Shown: positions 28,105-38,116, counted from the first letter of the stretch. The stretch: 64,000 bases of DNA from JAEXOD01 sp963663265 (GCA_963663265.2 CAXXXM010000004.1:241769-305768); one strand, 5' to 3'. The notes: generated by a model from the sequence alone, not told the origin. Made by a program: numbers and translations.

Positions 28105-29460
28105 ATGTCAACACTAATGGTCAGCGTATCAGGAATTAGAGGTATTATCGGTAGTGGTTTAGAACCGGAAATTCTTGTTAAATATACCTCAGCTTTTGCA
28201 GATTTTTGTGGAAAAGGACCAATTGTTGTAGGCAGAGATGGACGTATTACAGGTGATATGGTTAAAAATGTTGTGTTTGGAACTCTTATGGCTAAAGGGA
28301 ATGATGTTATTGATTTAGGTATTACGCCTACTCCGACTGTTCTTTATAATGTATTAAAATATAAGGCTTTAGGCGGTATTTCTCTTTCTGCAAGCCACAA
28401 CCCCAACGAGTGGAATGCTCTTAAACTAATTAACAAAAACGGTGAATTCATGTCTATTCAGCAAAACAAGGAAATGCTCAGCTTAATTTCTGATTCACCT
28501 CAAAATTATAATTCATGGAATTCTTTAGGGAGAATAATTAATGCACCAGAGGGGCTATTAAACCATTCTCAGGACGTATTGTCCTTAAACTTTTTAGATT
28601 TAAATGCAATAAAAAAAAGAAAATTTAAAATTCTTTTAGACTGTGTAAATGGTGCCGGTTCTTATATAATGCCTAAATTTTTAAGGGATTTTGGGTGTGA
28701 AGTAATTGAAATGAATTGTGACAAAACAGGCGTTTTCCCCCGTTTGGCTGAACCTATTCCTCAAAACTTAACCGATACTATGGCGGCAGTAGTAAAAAAC
28801 AATGCCGATTTAGGTATTGTTGTTGACCCTGATGTTGATCGTTTAGTTTTAATAAATGAAAAAGGTGAACCCTTTGTTGAGGAATATACAATTGCTCAAG
28901 CAGTTAAGTTTATTCTAAGTAAACAAAAAGGAAATGTTGTTGTTAATTTATCTACTACTCGTGCAGTCGATGATATTGCCAATAGTTTTAATTGCAATGT
29001 CTTTAAATCTCCCGTTGGTGAAGCTAATGTTGTTTCAAAGATGAGAGAAGTAAACGCTGTTATTGGTGGAGAAGGAAGTGGTGGTGTTATTTATCCAAAA
29101 CTTGTTTTTGGGCGCGACGCTTTAACGGGAACCGCTATCACTCTCCAACACTTATTAGAATTTGGTGGAACTCTAAGCGAACTTAAATCTTCCCTTCCTC
29201 AATACTTTATTACAAAAGAGAAAATGGAGTTGGGGAATGTTAATCCCGATATTATTCTTAATGACTTGATTGATAAATACAGCACAAATAATATTAATAC
29301 AGAAGATGGTTTAAGAATCGATTTTGAAGACCACTGGGTACATTTTAGAAAATCAAATACAGAACCAATTATTAGATGTATTGTTGAGGCTCGCTCGCAA
29401 AACAACGCAGATTATTTATTAAATCAATACTTTAGCAATATCAAATTAATGTTAAAATAG
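28105..29460 (+). CDS. glmM: Phosphoglucosamine mutase / phosphohexomutase
   Basis: The alpha-D-phosphohexomutase fold is shown by SGIRGIIGSGLEPE at the N-terminus, the phosphoserine loop SLSASHNPNEWN (catalytic Ser 97), the Mg loop VDPDVDRLVLI, the sugar loop GGEGSGGVIYP and the C-terminal phosphate site RKSNTEPIIRC. The 451-residue length and SNTEPI motif favour glucosamine-6-P to glucosamine-1-P conversion for UDP-GlcNAc synthesis, but phosphomannomutase activity cannot be excluded. TTTTTGGAGT precedes the ATG. It is divergent from the TonB receptor gene and ends in a terminator. Confidence 0.85.
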   Translation: MSTLMVSVSGIRGIIGSGLEPEILVKYTSAFADFCGKGPIVVGRDGRITGDMVKNVVFGTLMAKGNDVIDLGITPTPTVLYNVLKYKALGGISLSASHNPNEWNALKLINKNGEFMSIQQNKEMLSLISDSPQNYNSWNSLGRIINAPEGLLNHSQDVLSLNFLDLNAIKKRKFKILLDCVNGAGSYIMPKFLRDFGCEVIEMNCDKTGVFPRLAEPIPQNLTDTMAAVVKNNADLGIVVDPDVDRLVLINEKGEPFVEEYTIAQAVKFILSKQKGNVVVNLSTTRAVDDIANSFNCNVFKSPVGEANVVSKMREVNAVIGGEGSGGVIYPKLVFGRDALTGTAITLQHLLEFGGTLSELKSSLPQYFITKEKMELGNVNPDIILNDLIDKYSTNNINTEDGLRIDFEDHWVHFRKSNTEPIIRCIVEARSQNNADYLLNQYFSNIKLMLK

Positions 29461-29469
29461 TATGTTTAT

Positions 29470-29503
29470 ATCCCCATGTCTTTAAGATATGGGGATTATT
29501 TTT
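29470..29503 (+). terminator. Intrinsic terminator of glmM
   Basis: ATCCCCAT... (from 29470) pairs with ...ATGGGGAT (to 29496), extending through TCTT/AAGA with one G-T pair, then TATTTTTG. It starts 9 nt after the glmM stop. Confidence 0.85.
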
Positions 29504-29548
29504 GCCATTACCAGTATTACTTTATTCCTTTTTCTTTCCCCATCTTAT

Positions 29549-30451
29549 CTAATGCAGCCTTTTTCTTTTATTAAACAGATTTAACAGGGCTTTATCATAT
29601 GGTTCATTTGTATCAATCAAGTTATAATCAATCCCATATTTTGCACATTCAGTTTTTAAAAGATTATTATACTCACTAAAAGCAGTTTGATAACTCTTTT
29701 GAATTTGAGATGATTGGGTTGTAATTTCTTCGCCTGTTTCCATATCCACAAAAATTGCATCACGTCCATAATTAAAATCTTTTTCAGTCTTATCAATTAT
29801 TTGAAAAACAATTACTTCATTTTTTTTATAATGAAAATGTTTAAGTGCAGAGATTACTGACTCTGGGGAATCAAATAAATCAGAGATTATAATTACCAGT
29901 CCCCTTTTTTTAATTTTTTCAGCTACTGAATTTAAACAAATTGAAGTGTTGGTTTTACCACTTAACTTTTGATCAGTAATAGTTTTTAACAGTAAATTCA
30001 AATATGTTTTAACTGATTTGGGAACTATATAATTTTCAATTTTATCCGAGTATAATACTAAGCCAACAGCATCACGCTGTTTGTTCAAAAGATAAATTAA
30101 ACTTGCAGCCAAAGTATTAGCGTATTCACTTTTAGTTATTAGACCTGAATGTTTGAAGTCCATTGACTTACTTACATCAAGCACAATATGTGCTGTTAAA
30201 TTAGTTTCTTCTTCAAACTGTTTTATAAAATATCTATCTGTTTTTGCATATAACTTCCAGTCAATGTTTTTGATTGGATCACCCTGCATATACGACCTAT
30301 GCTGACTAAACTCAGCACTAAATCCATGATAAGGGCTTTTATGCAATCCCACCATAAAACCTTCAACAACCGTTTTTGCTTTTAATTCAAGCGAATTTAA
30401 TTTTGAAATAAAAACAGGATCTAAATACTTTTTAAAATCGTTTTCTGCCAA
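29549..30451 (-). CDS. DUF58 domain protein with von Willebrand A-like fold
   Basis: The protein has the DUF58 signature HRSYMQGDPIKNIDWKLYAK followed by a vWA-like segment with a MIDAS-type DVSKSMDF and IIISDLFDSPESV. DUF58 proteins usually work with a MoxR AAA ATPase and membrane vWA proteins, but no such genes are next to it here. The start appears to be a TTG directly abutting the stop of the TPR lipoprotein (TAA then TTG), with no visible ribosome-binding site, so it probably depends on translational coupling. No nearby ATG would keep the conserved N-terminus. Confidence 0.85.
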   Translation of the reverse strand: MAENDFKKYLDPVFISKLNSLELKAKTVVEGFMVGLHKSPYHGFSAEFSQHRSYMQGDPIKNIDWKLYAKTDRYFIKQFEEETNLTAHIVLDVSKSMDFKHSGLITKSEYANTLAASLIYLLNKQRDAVGLVLYSDKIENYIVPKSVKTYLNLLLKTITDQKLSGKTNTSICLNSVAEKIKKRGLVIIISDLFDSPESVISALKHFHYKKNEVIVFQIIDKTEKDFNYGRDAIFVDMETGEEITTQSSQIQKSYQTAFSEYNNLLKTECAKYGIDYNLIDTNEPYDKALLNLFNKRKRLH

Positions 30452-30958
30452 TTATTTTTCTAAGTTATTCTTTTTTAATTTTTCCAATATTTGTTCCGGT
30501 GTCATCCCTAAATTATCTAATTCATATTTAACTGAAACTGCTAATTCATGATTGGGATATTTTTGTAAAAATTCTTTATACTTATTCTTAGCAGAATCAA
30601 GATTTTGTAATTCATTTGCAAATAGAAATCCGGTCATAAATAATGCACTTGGAGAATTATTTGATTTAGGAAATTCATTATACAATTGGGTATAATATTT
30701 TATTGCATTGTTTAGATTTTTTTCAATGCTATTAGCTTTTATTGTCTTACTTTGATAAATTTTTCCCAATTCAAATAATACAAACTCTTTATGTTTGGAG
30801 TCAGGAAATTCATTTAAAAATTCTTCGAAATGCTTGACTGCCTCGATATTTTTGTTTGCTTCAACTAATTTTTTACCCGATTTGTACATTTCATCTTCAT
30901 TTCTACCACTACATCCCAAAATAGCAATTCCCAATATAATTAGCAATAACTGTTTCAT
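30452..30958 (-). CDS. TPR-repeat lipoprotein
   Basis: The 168-residue protein has a lipoprotein signal (LIILGIAILGC, Cys about 16). Tetratricopeptide-like repeats follow: AVKHFEEFLNEFPDSKHKEFVLFELGKIY, then NAIKYYTQLYNEFPKSNNSPSALFMTGF, then a third partial one around SAKNKYKEFLQKYPNHELA. The spacing resembles BamD/YbgF-type tetratricopeptide proteins that scaffold envelope complexes, but it is shorter than BamD. It is translationally linked to the DUF58 gene. Confidence 0.8.
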   Translation of the reverse strand: MKQLLLIILGIAILGCSGRNEDEMYKSGKKLVEANKNIEAVKHFEEFLNEFPDSKHKEFVLFELGKIYQSKTIKANSIEKNLNNAIKYYTQLYNEFPKSNNSPSALFMTGFLFANELQNLDSAKNKYKEFLQKYPNHELAVSVKYELDNLGMTPEQILEKLKKNNLEK

Positions 30959-31078
30959 AACTCCTCATTTTCAATTAATTGATGTACAAAGTTACACTTT
31001 TTTATTGGATTAATAAAACAAATTTATTTTATAGATATTCATTAAAAGGAATACTTATTCGGGAATAGAAATAATTAA

Positions 31079-32116
31079 CTAATCTAAGACGGGTTTTAAT
31101 GAAAGCGAATTTCCTTTTGCAGTTGATATTTTTAACCCCATTAGTTCAATACGCGAAGTTATAGTTTCAGTATTTTCCAACATTTCTTTAATTTTTGCGG
31201 GTTGAAGTAATATTTTCTTATTAATATCTTTTGCAAAGTTAGGAACAATAATATTTGCACCTATTTTTAATGCTCCTTCTCTTCCATTAAACTCAAGTTC
31301 ATCTAATGCATTGCAAGCAGCAATTGAAACTTGTTTTAAAAGAATTCGTGCAACTGCAATTGTTTTATAAACTAAGGCAATTTCCACTTTGGGTTTATTC
31401 TGGAATGGTGTAAACGGATGCGGAATAAATGGAGTAAATGCAGCCATATCAATATTTAGTTCCAAACACAATAATAAATCATCTGCAATATCTTCAATAG
31501 TTTGATGAGGAATGCCAATTATACTCCCTGTTCCTACTTTATAACCAAGCCTATTCAAATACTTTAAGTGATTTATTTTATCAAACAAATTTTTCTTTTT
31601 ATGATAAAGTGAATAAAGTGCACTATTTGAAGTATGAAATTGTAAAAAATAATCATCTGCACCAGCAATTTTCCATGCTCTATACTCATCAAGCGACCTT
31701 TGACCTATATCAAGTATAACCCTCATATCGGAATTTTGCTTAATTGAATAGATAATATAAGCAATCATATCTGTATCATAGTAACTATCTTCACCCGATT
31801 GTAGATAAATTGTTCTAAATCCCATATTTGAGATTTTTTTTGCAATATCAATAATTTCATCAGCATCTAATCTAAAACGGCTTACAGCAAAATTATCCTC
31901 GCGTAACTCACAATACGAACAATTTTCCTCACAATAATTGGAAAACTCAATAACAGAACGAATGTGTATTTCATTACCACAGTATTCTTCTCTAAGCATA
32001 TTTGCGGCATTAAATAATACTTCAAGTTCTTTTTGATCCTTTATCGTTAATAGCTGAATTATATCATTGCGATTAAGATTGGATTTGGATAGTATTTCTT
32101 TTGTTGTTAATCTCAT
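31079..32116 (-). CDS. hydE: HydE-like radical SAM protein
   Basis: The CxxxCxxC cluster motif is present as NYCEENCSYC (Cys 62, 66, 69), binding the [4Fe-4S]-SAM centre. The surrounding IHIRSVIEFSNYC, the segment FRTIYLQSGEDSYYD and GIPHQTIEDIADDLLLC match HydE, the maturase that helps build the [FeFe]-hydrogenase H-cluster. The 345-residue length fits. The protein is also similar to BioB and PylB, so those remain alternatives. Neither hydF, hydG nor a hydrogenase gene lies within this window. A second, C-terminal Fe-S site seen in some HydE is not obvious. Confidence 0.75.
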   Translation of the reverse strand: MRLTTKEILSKSNLNRNDIIQLLTIKDQKELEVLFNAANMLREEYCGNEIHIRSVIEFSNYCEENCSYCELREDNFAVSRFRLDADEIIDIAKKISNMGFRTIYLQSGEDSYYDTDMIAYIIYSIKQNSDMRVILDIGQRSLDEYRAWKIAGADDYFLQFHTSNSALYSLYHKKKNLFDKINHLKYLNRLGYKVGTGSIIGIPHQTIEDIADDLLLCLELNIDMAAFTPFIPHPFTPFQNKPKVEIALVYKTIAVARILLKQVSIAACNALDELEFNGREGALKIGANIIVPNFAKDINKKILLQPAKIKEMLENTETITSRIELMGLKISTAKGNSLSLKPVLD

Positions 32117-32368
32117 AAAGAATTTAAATATGATCTAATTTTTATATACAACAACTATACCAGAAAATATTTCCGCTATTTTATTAAAATATCCTCAAAA
32201 ATTGCATTTTTAAAGATATTTCTCCTTCTTTTTTATTATAACATAATTTTTTTTCTTAATATTTAGAAAATTGCCTGGATAACTAATAATAGTTTTACTT
32301 TATTAATGCCTATTAAGTAAAATTAAATTTAATTATATTTAAACTTAAACTTTTTGGAGGTTAGTTAT

Positions 32369-33763
32369 ATGTTTAGTGTTGAAACTTATAAAAGTAGAAG
32401 AAACGAACTAAAAAAACTTGTTAAATCGGGTGTTATTTTATTACCGGGGAACAATTCTTCACCATGCAACTATACTGCAAACACTTATAGATTTAGACAA
32501 GACAGTTCTTTTTTATACTATTTTGGATTAGATTTTGAAAATTTATTCGCTGTAATTGACATTGATAAAGATGAGGAAATATTGTTTGGCGACGACCAAT
32601 CTCTTGACGATTTAGTTTGGACTGGACCTGAACCTTCTACCTTAGATAAAGCGGCAATGTGTGGAGTTAGTAAAGTTCTCCCCTCTAATCAGTTAAAAAA
32701 ATATATCAGTAAACTATTTAAAGAAGGTTCAATATTTCATTATCTGCCTCAATATAGAATTGAAAATATTGTCAAGTTAAATGAACTTTTAACACTAAAT
32801 TATGATTTAATTAATAAACATACATCTAAAGATTTAACTGTTGCAGTTATTAAACAGAGGTCTATTAAGAGTAATGAAGAAGTGACTGAAATTGAAAAGG
32901 CTATTGAAGTTAGTTACGACATGAATCTTTATGCAATGCTTAATACAAAACCCGGAATAATTGAAAGAGATGTATATTCATTTGTTGAAGCTATTAGTTA
33001 TGCAAAAGGAAAAGGGACTTCGTTTGCCGCAATTTTTTCTGTGCATGGCGAACAACTTCATAATCCATTTTACGAAAACATAATGCAGGATGGACAACTG
33101 GCTTTACTTGATAGTGGTGCTGAATCTATGTTACATTATGCAAGTGATATAACCAGAACTTTTCCGGTAAATGGAAAGTATACTGATTTTCAGAAAGATA
33201 TTTACAACATTGTTCTTAACACAAACTTAGAAGCAATAAAAAACAGTAAACCAGGTGTTCCATATAGAGATATTCATTTTGCTGCCGCAAAAAATATTGT
33301 TGAAGGATTAAAATCTATTGGATTAATGAAAGGTGATTCTGATGAAATTATTCAACAGGGTGCACACGCTATGTTCTTCCCTCATGGACTTGGACATATG
33401 TTAGGACTTGATGTTCACGACATGGAAGCTTTGGGTGAATCATTAGTTGGTTATAATGATGATGTTCAACGCAGCCAACAATTTGGATTAAAATATTTAA
33501 GGTTGGCTCGCCCATTAGAAGCAGGGTTTGTAATGACTGTTGAACCGGGGATTTACTTTATCCCTCAATTGGTAAATACTTGGGAAAAAGAAAAAAAGTT
33601 TGTTGATTTTATAAACTATAATGAAGTAAAAAAACACTTGGATTTTGGTGGTGTTAGAATTGAAGACGATATTGTTATTACCGAAACAGGTTCTCGTGTT
33701 TTAGGAAAACCAATCCCTAAAACAATTGAAGAAGTAGAAGCAGTTTGTGCGAATAGAAAATAA
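32369..33763 (+). CDS. Xaa-Pro aminopeptidase (M24B family)
   Basis: An ATG at 32369 with GGAGG 8 nt upstream is the best start; a TTG at 32354 is also open. The N-terminal creatinase-like domain (residues about 1-170) is followed by the pita-bread catalytic domain. Metal ligands are visible as LLDSGAE and DITRTF, FPHGLGHMLGLDVHD, TVEPGIYF and VRIEDDIVIT. The enzyme removes the N-terminal residue from peptides with proline at position 2, probably in the cytoplasm because no signal peptide is seen. It is 33 nt upstream of the FAD/Fe-S oxidoreductase gene and may share a transcript. Confidence 0.92.
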   Translation: MFSVETYKSRRNELKKLVKSGVILLPGNNSSPCNYTANTYRFRQDSSFLYYFGLDFENLFAVIDIDKDEEILFGDDQSLDDLVWTGPEPSTLDKAAMCGVSKVLPSNQLKKYISKLFKEGSIFHYLPQYRIENIVKLNELLTLNYDLINKHTSKDLTVAVIKQRSIKSNEEVTEIEKAIEVSYDMNLYAMLNTKPGIIERDVYSFVEAISYAKGKGTSFAAIFSVHGEQLHNPFYENIMQDGQLALLDSGAESMLHYASDITRTFPVNGKYTDFQKDIYNIVLNTNLEAIKNSKPGVPYRDIHFAAAKNIVEGLKSIGLMKGDSDEIIQQGAHAMFFPHGLGHMLGLDVHDMEALGESLVGYNDDVQRSQQFGLKYLRLARPLEAGFVMTVEPGIYFIPQLVNTWEKEKKFVDFINYNEVKKHLDFGGVRIEDDIVITETGSRVLGKPIPKTIEEVEAVCANRK

Positions 33764-33796
33764 ATAATTTAAAATATAAAATTTGGATTTGTAAAA

Positions 33797-36637
33797 ATGT
33801 TGAAAGGAGCTTATTTATCTTTATATAATGAATTAGAAAAATTCATTCCAAATGATCAATTGATTTATGATGAATTACGTAAGTTGGCTTATGGAACCGA
33901 TGCGGGATTTTATAGGTTGATCCCTAACTTAGTGGTTAAAGTACAAAATGAAGATGAAGCACAAAAAGTAATAATACTCTGTAACAAATTTAATTTACCA
34001 ATCACATTTAGAGCTGCAGGAACTTCCCTTTCCGGGCAAGCTATTTCGGATTCTGTTCTTTTAGTTTTAGGTGACGAGTGGAATAAATACGAAATTCTTG
34101 AAAATGGGGACAAAATAAAACTACAACCAGGAGTTATTGGTGCTTATGCAAATTTATATTTAGCTCCTTACAATAAAAAATTAGGACCGGATCCCGCTTC
34201 CATAAACTCAGCAAAATTAGGTGGTATTGCAGGAAATAATGCAAGTGGTATGACAAGTGGAACTGCAAAAAATATTTATAATACCTTAGTTGGTATGAAA
34301 ATAGTTTTTAATGATGGGACCTTGTTAGATACTACTGATGAACAATCTAAAGAAAGTTTTTATAGAAAAAGAAAAGATATTGTTGATAAGGTTAAGGCTC
34401 TTTCTGAAAAAATAAAAGACAATCCTAAAGTTGCCGAAAGAATTAAAAAGAAATATGAAATGAAAAACACATGCGGATACGGTGTTAATTCTCTTGTTGA
34501 TTTTGACGACCCTTTCCAAATGATTTCGCATTTAATGATAGGTTCGGAAGGTACACTTGGGTTTATTAGTGAACTTACATTAAAAACTGTACCAGAACTT
34601 CCAAACAAAGGCACATCTTTAATTATATTTAAAGATACAAAAACTGCCTGCATGGCTATCCCAATATTTAAAAACTTACCGGTTGATGCCGCAGAAATTA
34701 TGGATAGAGCTGCATTAAAAGCTGCCGAAGATAAACCCGGAATGCCAGAATGCGTTAAAACTTTAGGGACTGAAGCCGCTGCTTTGTTGGTTGAAACTTC
34801 TGCTTTAGATAAAGAAACTTTACAAAAACAAATTGAAGATATTACAAAATCAATTGAACATTTACCAAAAGAAGTACCTGTTCAATTTACTACCGATAAA
34901 AAAGAATACAAAAAATTGTGGGATATTCGCAAAGGTTTATTCCCTACTGTTTGTGCTGCCCGTAAAATTGGTACAACAGTAATTATTGAAGACGTAAATC
35001 TACCATATGATAGACTTGCTGAATCTGTTACTGATTTACAGGCATTATTTGAAAAACACAACTATAATGACTGCATAATTTGGGGTCATGCAATTGCCGG
35101 TAATGTTCACTTTGTATTTTCACAAGATTTTAGTACTGAAAGTGAAGTTGTACGTTATAAAAACTTTATGGAAGATATAACCAAATTAGTTGTTGAAAAA
35201 TACGACGGTTCATTAAAAGCTGAACATGGAACCGGTAGAAATATGGCTCCTTTTGTTGAATATGAATGGGGTTCTGACATTTATTCAATAATGGAAGAAG
35301 TTAAATCAATTTTTGATTCTGAAAATATTTTCAACCCTGGTGTTATTTTAAATAAAGATAAAAACATATATCTTAAAAATTTAAAACCAATGCCTATTGC
35401 TGATCCTATTGTTGACAAATGTATTGAATGTGGTTTCTGTGAAGTTAATTGTCCAGCAAAAAACTTAACTTTAACACCACGACAAAGAATAGTTTCGTGG
35501 CGAGAAATTCATAGGCTGAAAAATACTGGAGAAGATCCTGATAGACTTACAACTTTTATAAATTCTTTCGATTATTTTGGAAATCAAACTTGTGCCGCTG
35601 ATGGTTTATGTGCTACATCTTGTCCCGTTGATATTAATACTGGAAATCTAATTAAACAACTTAGATTGACAGAATCAACAGGAACCGGAAATAGTATTGC
35701 TCAAGTCCTGGCTAACAAGATGGATATGGTTACTGTTGGAGCTAAAGTTGGATTAAACTTTGTACATGCTGCCCATTCTGTTTTGGGAACTTCGTTAATG
35801 ACAAATATCAGTAATTTAATGTTTAAAGGAAGTGGTAAACGAATACCTTTGTGGAATAAATATATGCCAAAAGGTGCTGATAAAATTGAAATAACAAAAA
35901 ACAGACCGGAAACAGATTTAAAAGTTGTTTATTTCCCAAGTTGTATTAGTCGCAGTATGGGTATCGCCAAAGGTGATGATGAAACTGAATCCCAGACAAC
36001 AGTTATGACCCGATTATTAGAAAAAGCCGGTTATACTATTATTTATCCTAATAATCTAAATAATTTATGCTGCGGAATGCCTTTTGCAAGTAAAGGATTC
36101 AAACATCAAGGAGATCAAAAAGCCGATGAATTACTTACTGAGTTAAATGCCGCAAGTGAAAACGGTAAATATCCTGTTTTGTTTGATACCAGTCCTTGTT
36201 TATATAGAATTAAAGAATATGTAGCATTAAAGAAAAACACAGAATGTAAAATTTATGAACCTGTTGAATTTATACATGATTTATTACAAGATAAATTAGT
36301 ATTTAATAAAGAAGATAAAACAATTACAATTCATGTAACATGCAGCTCAAAAAAAATGGGATTGGACGACAAATTTAAAGCTGTTGCAAGTTTATGTGCA
36401 GAAAAAGTAATCGTTCCTACCGAAGTTGGTTGCTGCGGTTTTGCCGGAGACAGAGGCTTTAGTTATCCTGAATTAAATGAATCCGCATTAAAAAATTTAA
36501 AACCATCATTAACACACGATTGTCACGAAGGTTATTCAAATAGCCGTACCTGCGAAATTGGTTTATCTGTCCATTCCGGAATTTATTACAAATCTATTAT
36601 ATATTTAGTAGATAAGTGTACGATTACTAAAGCTTAA
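33797..36637 (+). CDS. FAD-linked oxidase fused to Fe-S and cysteine-rich domains (YdiJ/GlcD-like)
   Basis: This 946-residue fusion has an FAD-binding type 4 domain (FRAAGTSLSGQAISD, LGGIAGNNASGM, HLMIGSEGTLGFI), an FAD-oxidase C-terminal domain (AEHGTGRNMAPF, NIFNPGVI), two 4Fe-4S motifs (CIECGFCEVNC and CAADGLCATSC), and a C-terminal heterodisulfide-reductase-type CCG domain (LCCGMPFASKGFK and VGCCGFAGDRGF). The layout matches YdiJ-like D-2-hydroxyacid or D-lactate dehydrogenases that pass electrons to the membrane quinone pool. The exact substrate cannot be read from sequence. It is followed by a perfect hairpin and then by the repeat mosaic. Confidence 0.88.
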   Translation: MLKGAYLSLYNELEKFIPNDQLIYDELRKLAYGTDAGFYRLIPNLVVKVQNEDEAQKVIILCNKFNLPITFRAAGTSLSGQAISDSVLLVLGDEWNKYEILENGDKIKLQPGVIGAYANLYLAPYNKKLGPDPASINSAKLGGIAGNNASGMTSGTAKNIYNTLVGMKIVFNDGTLLDTTDEQSKESFYRKRKDIVDKVKALSEKIKDNPKVAERIKKKYEMKNTCGYGVNSLVDFDDPFQMISHLMIGSEGTLGFISELTLKTVPELPNKGTSLIIFKDTKTACMAIPIFKNLPVDAAEIMDRAALKAAEDKPGMPECVKTLGTEAAALLVETSALDKETLQKQIEDITKSIEHLPKEVPVQFTTDKKEYKKLWDIRKGLFPTVCAARKIGTTVIIEDVNLPYDRLAESVTDLQALFEKHNYNDCIIWGHAIAGNVHFVFSQDFSTESEVVRYKNFMEDITKLVVEKYDGSLKAEHGTGRNMAPFVEYEWGSDIYSIMEEVKSIFDSENIFNPGVILNKDKNIYLKNLKPMPIADPIVDKCIECGFCEVNCPAKNLTLTPRQRIVSWREIHRLKNTGEDPDRLTTFINSFDYFGNQTCAADGLCATSCPVDINTGNLIKQLRLTESTGTGNSIAQVLANKMDMVTVGAKVGLNFVHAAHSVLGTSLMTNISNLMFKGSGKRIPLWNKYMPKGADKIEITKNRPETDLKVVYFPSCISRSMGIAKGDDETESQTTVMTRLLEKAGYTIIYPNNLNNLCCGMPFASKGFKHQGDQKADELLTELNAASENGKYPVLFDTSPCLYRIKEYVALKKNTECKIYEPVEFIHDLLQDKLVFNKEDKTITIHVTCSSKKMGLDDKFKAVASLCAEKVIVPTEVGCCGFAGDRGFSYPELNESALKNLKPSLTHDCHEGYSNSRTCEIGLSVHSGIYYKSIIYLVDKCTITKA

Positions 36638-36655
36638 ATACACTCACCCCTTACA

Positions 36656-36681
36656 CCCCTCTTTAGCAAGCTAAAGAGGGG
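36656..36681. terminator. Perfect hairpin after the FAD/Fe-S gene
   Basis: CCCCTCTTTAGC (36656-36667) pairs exactly with GCTAAAGAGGGG (36670-36681), leaving only a 2-nt loop on paper. There is no T-run, so it may be a terminator or the first of the dispersed hairpin repeats that fill the next 1.4 kb. Confidence 0.5.
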
Positions 36682-37245
36682 GAAGAAATTCAATAATCTT
36701 CAGGGAATAAAAATCAATTAAACGAAATAAATTTAGCCCCGTAGGTGGCGACACATCTACATTCTTTTTTGTGCGAATCCGCCGGATTCGTTTATAGTTG
36801 GTGTATCGCCTGCCCCGACGTAAAAAGCACGTCGGGTTAACAACGTGCGATTGCTCGGCAATCAATAATTAATAAATTTTTCGTGTCGCACCTAACGGAG
36901 CTTGATTTATGGGCGTTTCTATTTTACTATTGTTGTTCCAACCCTAACGGGTTTGATTAGATGAAGTCGTAAATAATTTCGTTTTTTATACACTTTTTAA
37001 TTTTATTACATGCTATAAAAAACAAGTTGTTTTAATTGATTAAACGTATCATAGCGTCACGGTACGACCGATGACGCCCGAGATCGGATTTCTTGAGTTT
37101 CGCACTCATCACTTTCTTTTTTGTCACTTGTCACACCGTCACGCGTTACTCGTCACCTTCCTTCCGTCACTTGTCACTCGTTACTCGTCACATTCCTTCC
37201 GTCACTTGGCACACCGTCACGCGTTACTTTTTCCCATCATTTTTC

Positions 37246-37487
37246 GTGTCGCTCCTAACGGAGCTTCGTCTGGAGGGAGGTGTGCATTACTATTGATGTT
37301 TCGACCCTAAAGGGTCTGGTTAGATGAAGATACAAATCGTTTTTGGTTTAGTAGCAAAAAATTATGTTTCAAATTACAGTACAAAAAACAGAAACATGAT
37401 AATAGATTAAACCCAAATCCCGTTAGGGATGAAAGATCAATAGATAATTCATGCAAAAAACGAGTTAAGTCCCGTAGGCGACGACAC
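37246..37487. repeat. Complete type-I hairpin cassette (242 bp)
   Basis: The cassette opens GTGTCG-CTCC-TAAC-GGAG-CTT and closes with CCC-GTAG-GCGACGACAC. Between them lie TATTGATGTTTCG-ACCC-TAAA-GGGT and, inverted, ATCCC-GTTA-GGGAT-GAAAGATCAATAG. The left and right halves are thus inverted copies in their linkers while the stems differ. Other instances: 37902-39620 (split by the IS) and 60987-61361. Partial arms occur at 36733-36754, 36883, 37617, 18065-18131, 60478-60547 and 61818-61842. Confidence 0.75.
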
Positions 37488-38116
37488 ATTTACCTACATT
37501 TTTTGTGCGAATCCGCCGGATTCGTTTATTGTTGGTGTATCGCCTGCCCCGACGTAAAAAGCACGTCGGGTTAACGACTTGCAATTGCTCGGCAATCGAT
37601 AATTAATAAAAATTTCGTGTCGCTCCTAACGGAGCTTGATTTTTGGGCATTTCTATTTTACTATTGAGGTTCCAACCCTAATGGGTTTGATTAGATGAAG
37701 TCGTAAATAATTTCGTTTTTTATACACTTTTTAATTTCATTACATGCTATAAAAAACAAGTTATTTTAATTGATTAAACGTATCATAGCGTCACGGTACG
37801 ACCGATGACGCCCGAGATCGGATTTCTTGAGTTTCGCACTCATCACTTTCTTTTTTGTCACTTGTCACACCGTCACGCTTTACTTTTTCCCATCATTTTT
37901 CGTGTCGCTCCTAACGGAGCTTCGTCTGGCGGAAGGTGTGCATTACTATTGATGTTTCGACCCTAAAGGGTCTGGTTAGATGAAAACACGAATCGTTTTG
38001 TTTTAGTGAAAATTCATTTTAACAAAAAATTATGTTTCAAATTACCGTCATCAAAATAAAAATTGTAACATGATAATAGATTAAACCCAAATCCCTTTAG
38101 GGATGAAACATCAATA

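Noticed and set aside
32369..36637. M24 peptidase and FAD/Fe-S oxidoreductase as a dedicated pathway
   Set aside because: They are adjacent and co-directional, but their activities have no evident common substrate, so only possible co-transcription is claimed.
36671..36865. Short open frame on the minus strand across the mosaic (64 aa)
   Set aside because: Its sequence follows the hairpin repeat and recurs wherever the repeat does; no start signal or independent conservation.
37071..37310. 79-aa and 67-aa open frames on the plus strand (His/Ser/Arg-rich)
   Set aside because: They translate the GTCACTCGTCAC tract and the GTGTCG arm; the composition reflects the repeat, not a protein.
36732..37487. 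Possible CRISPR array
   Set aside because: Repeats are of different lengths with variable stems and irregular spacing; there are no uniform spacers and no cas genes in the window.
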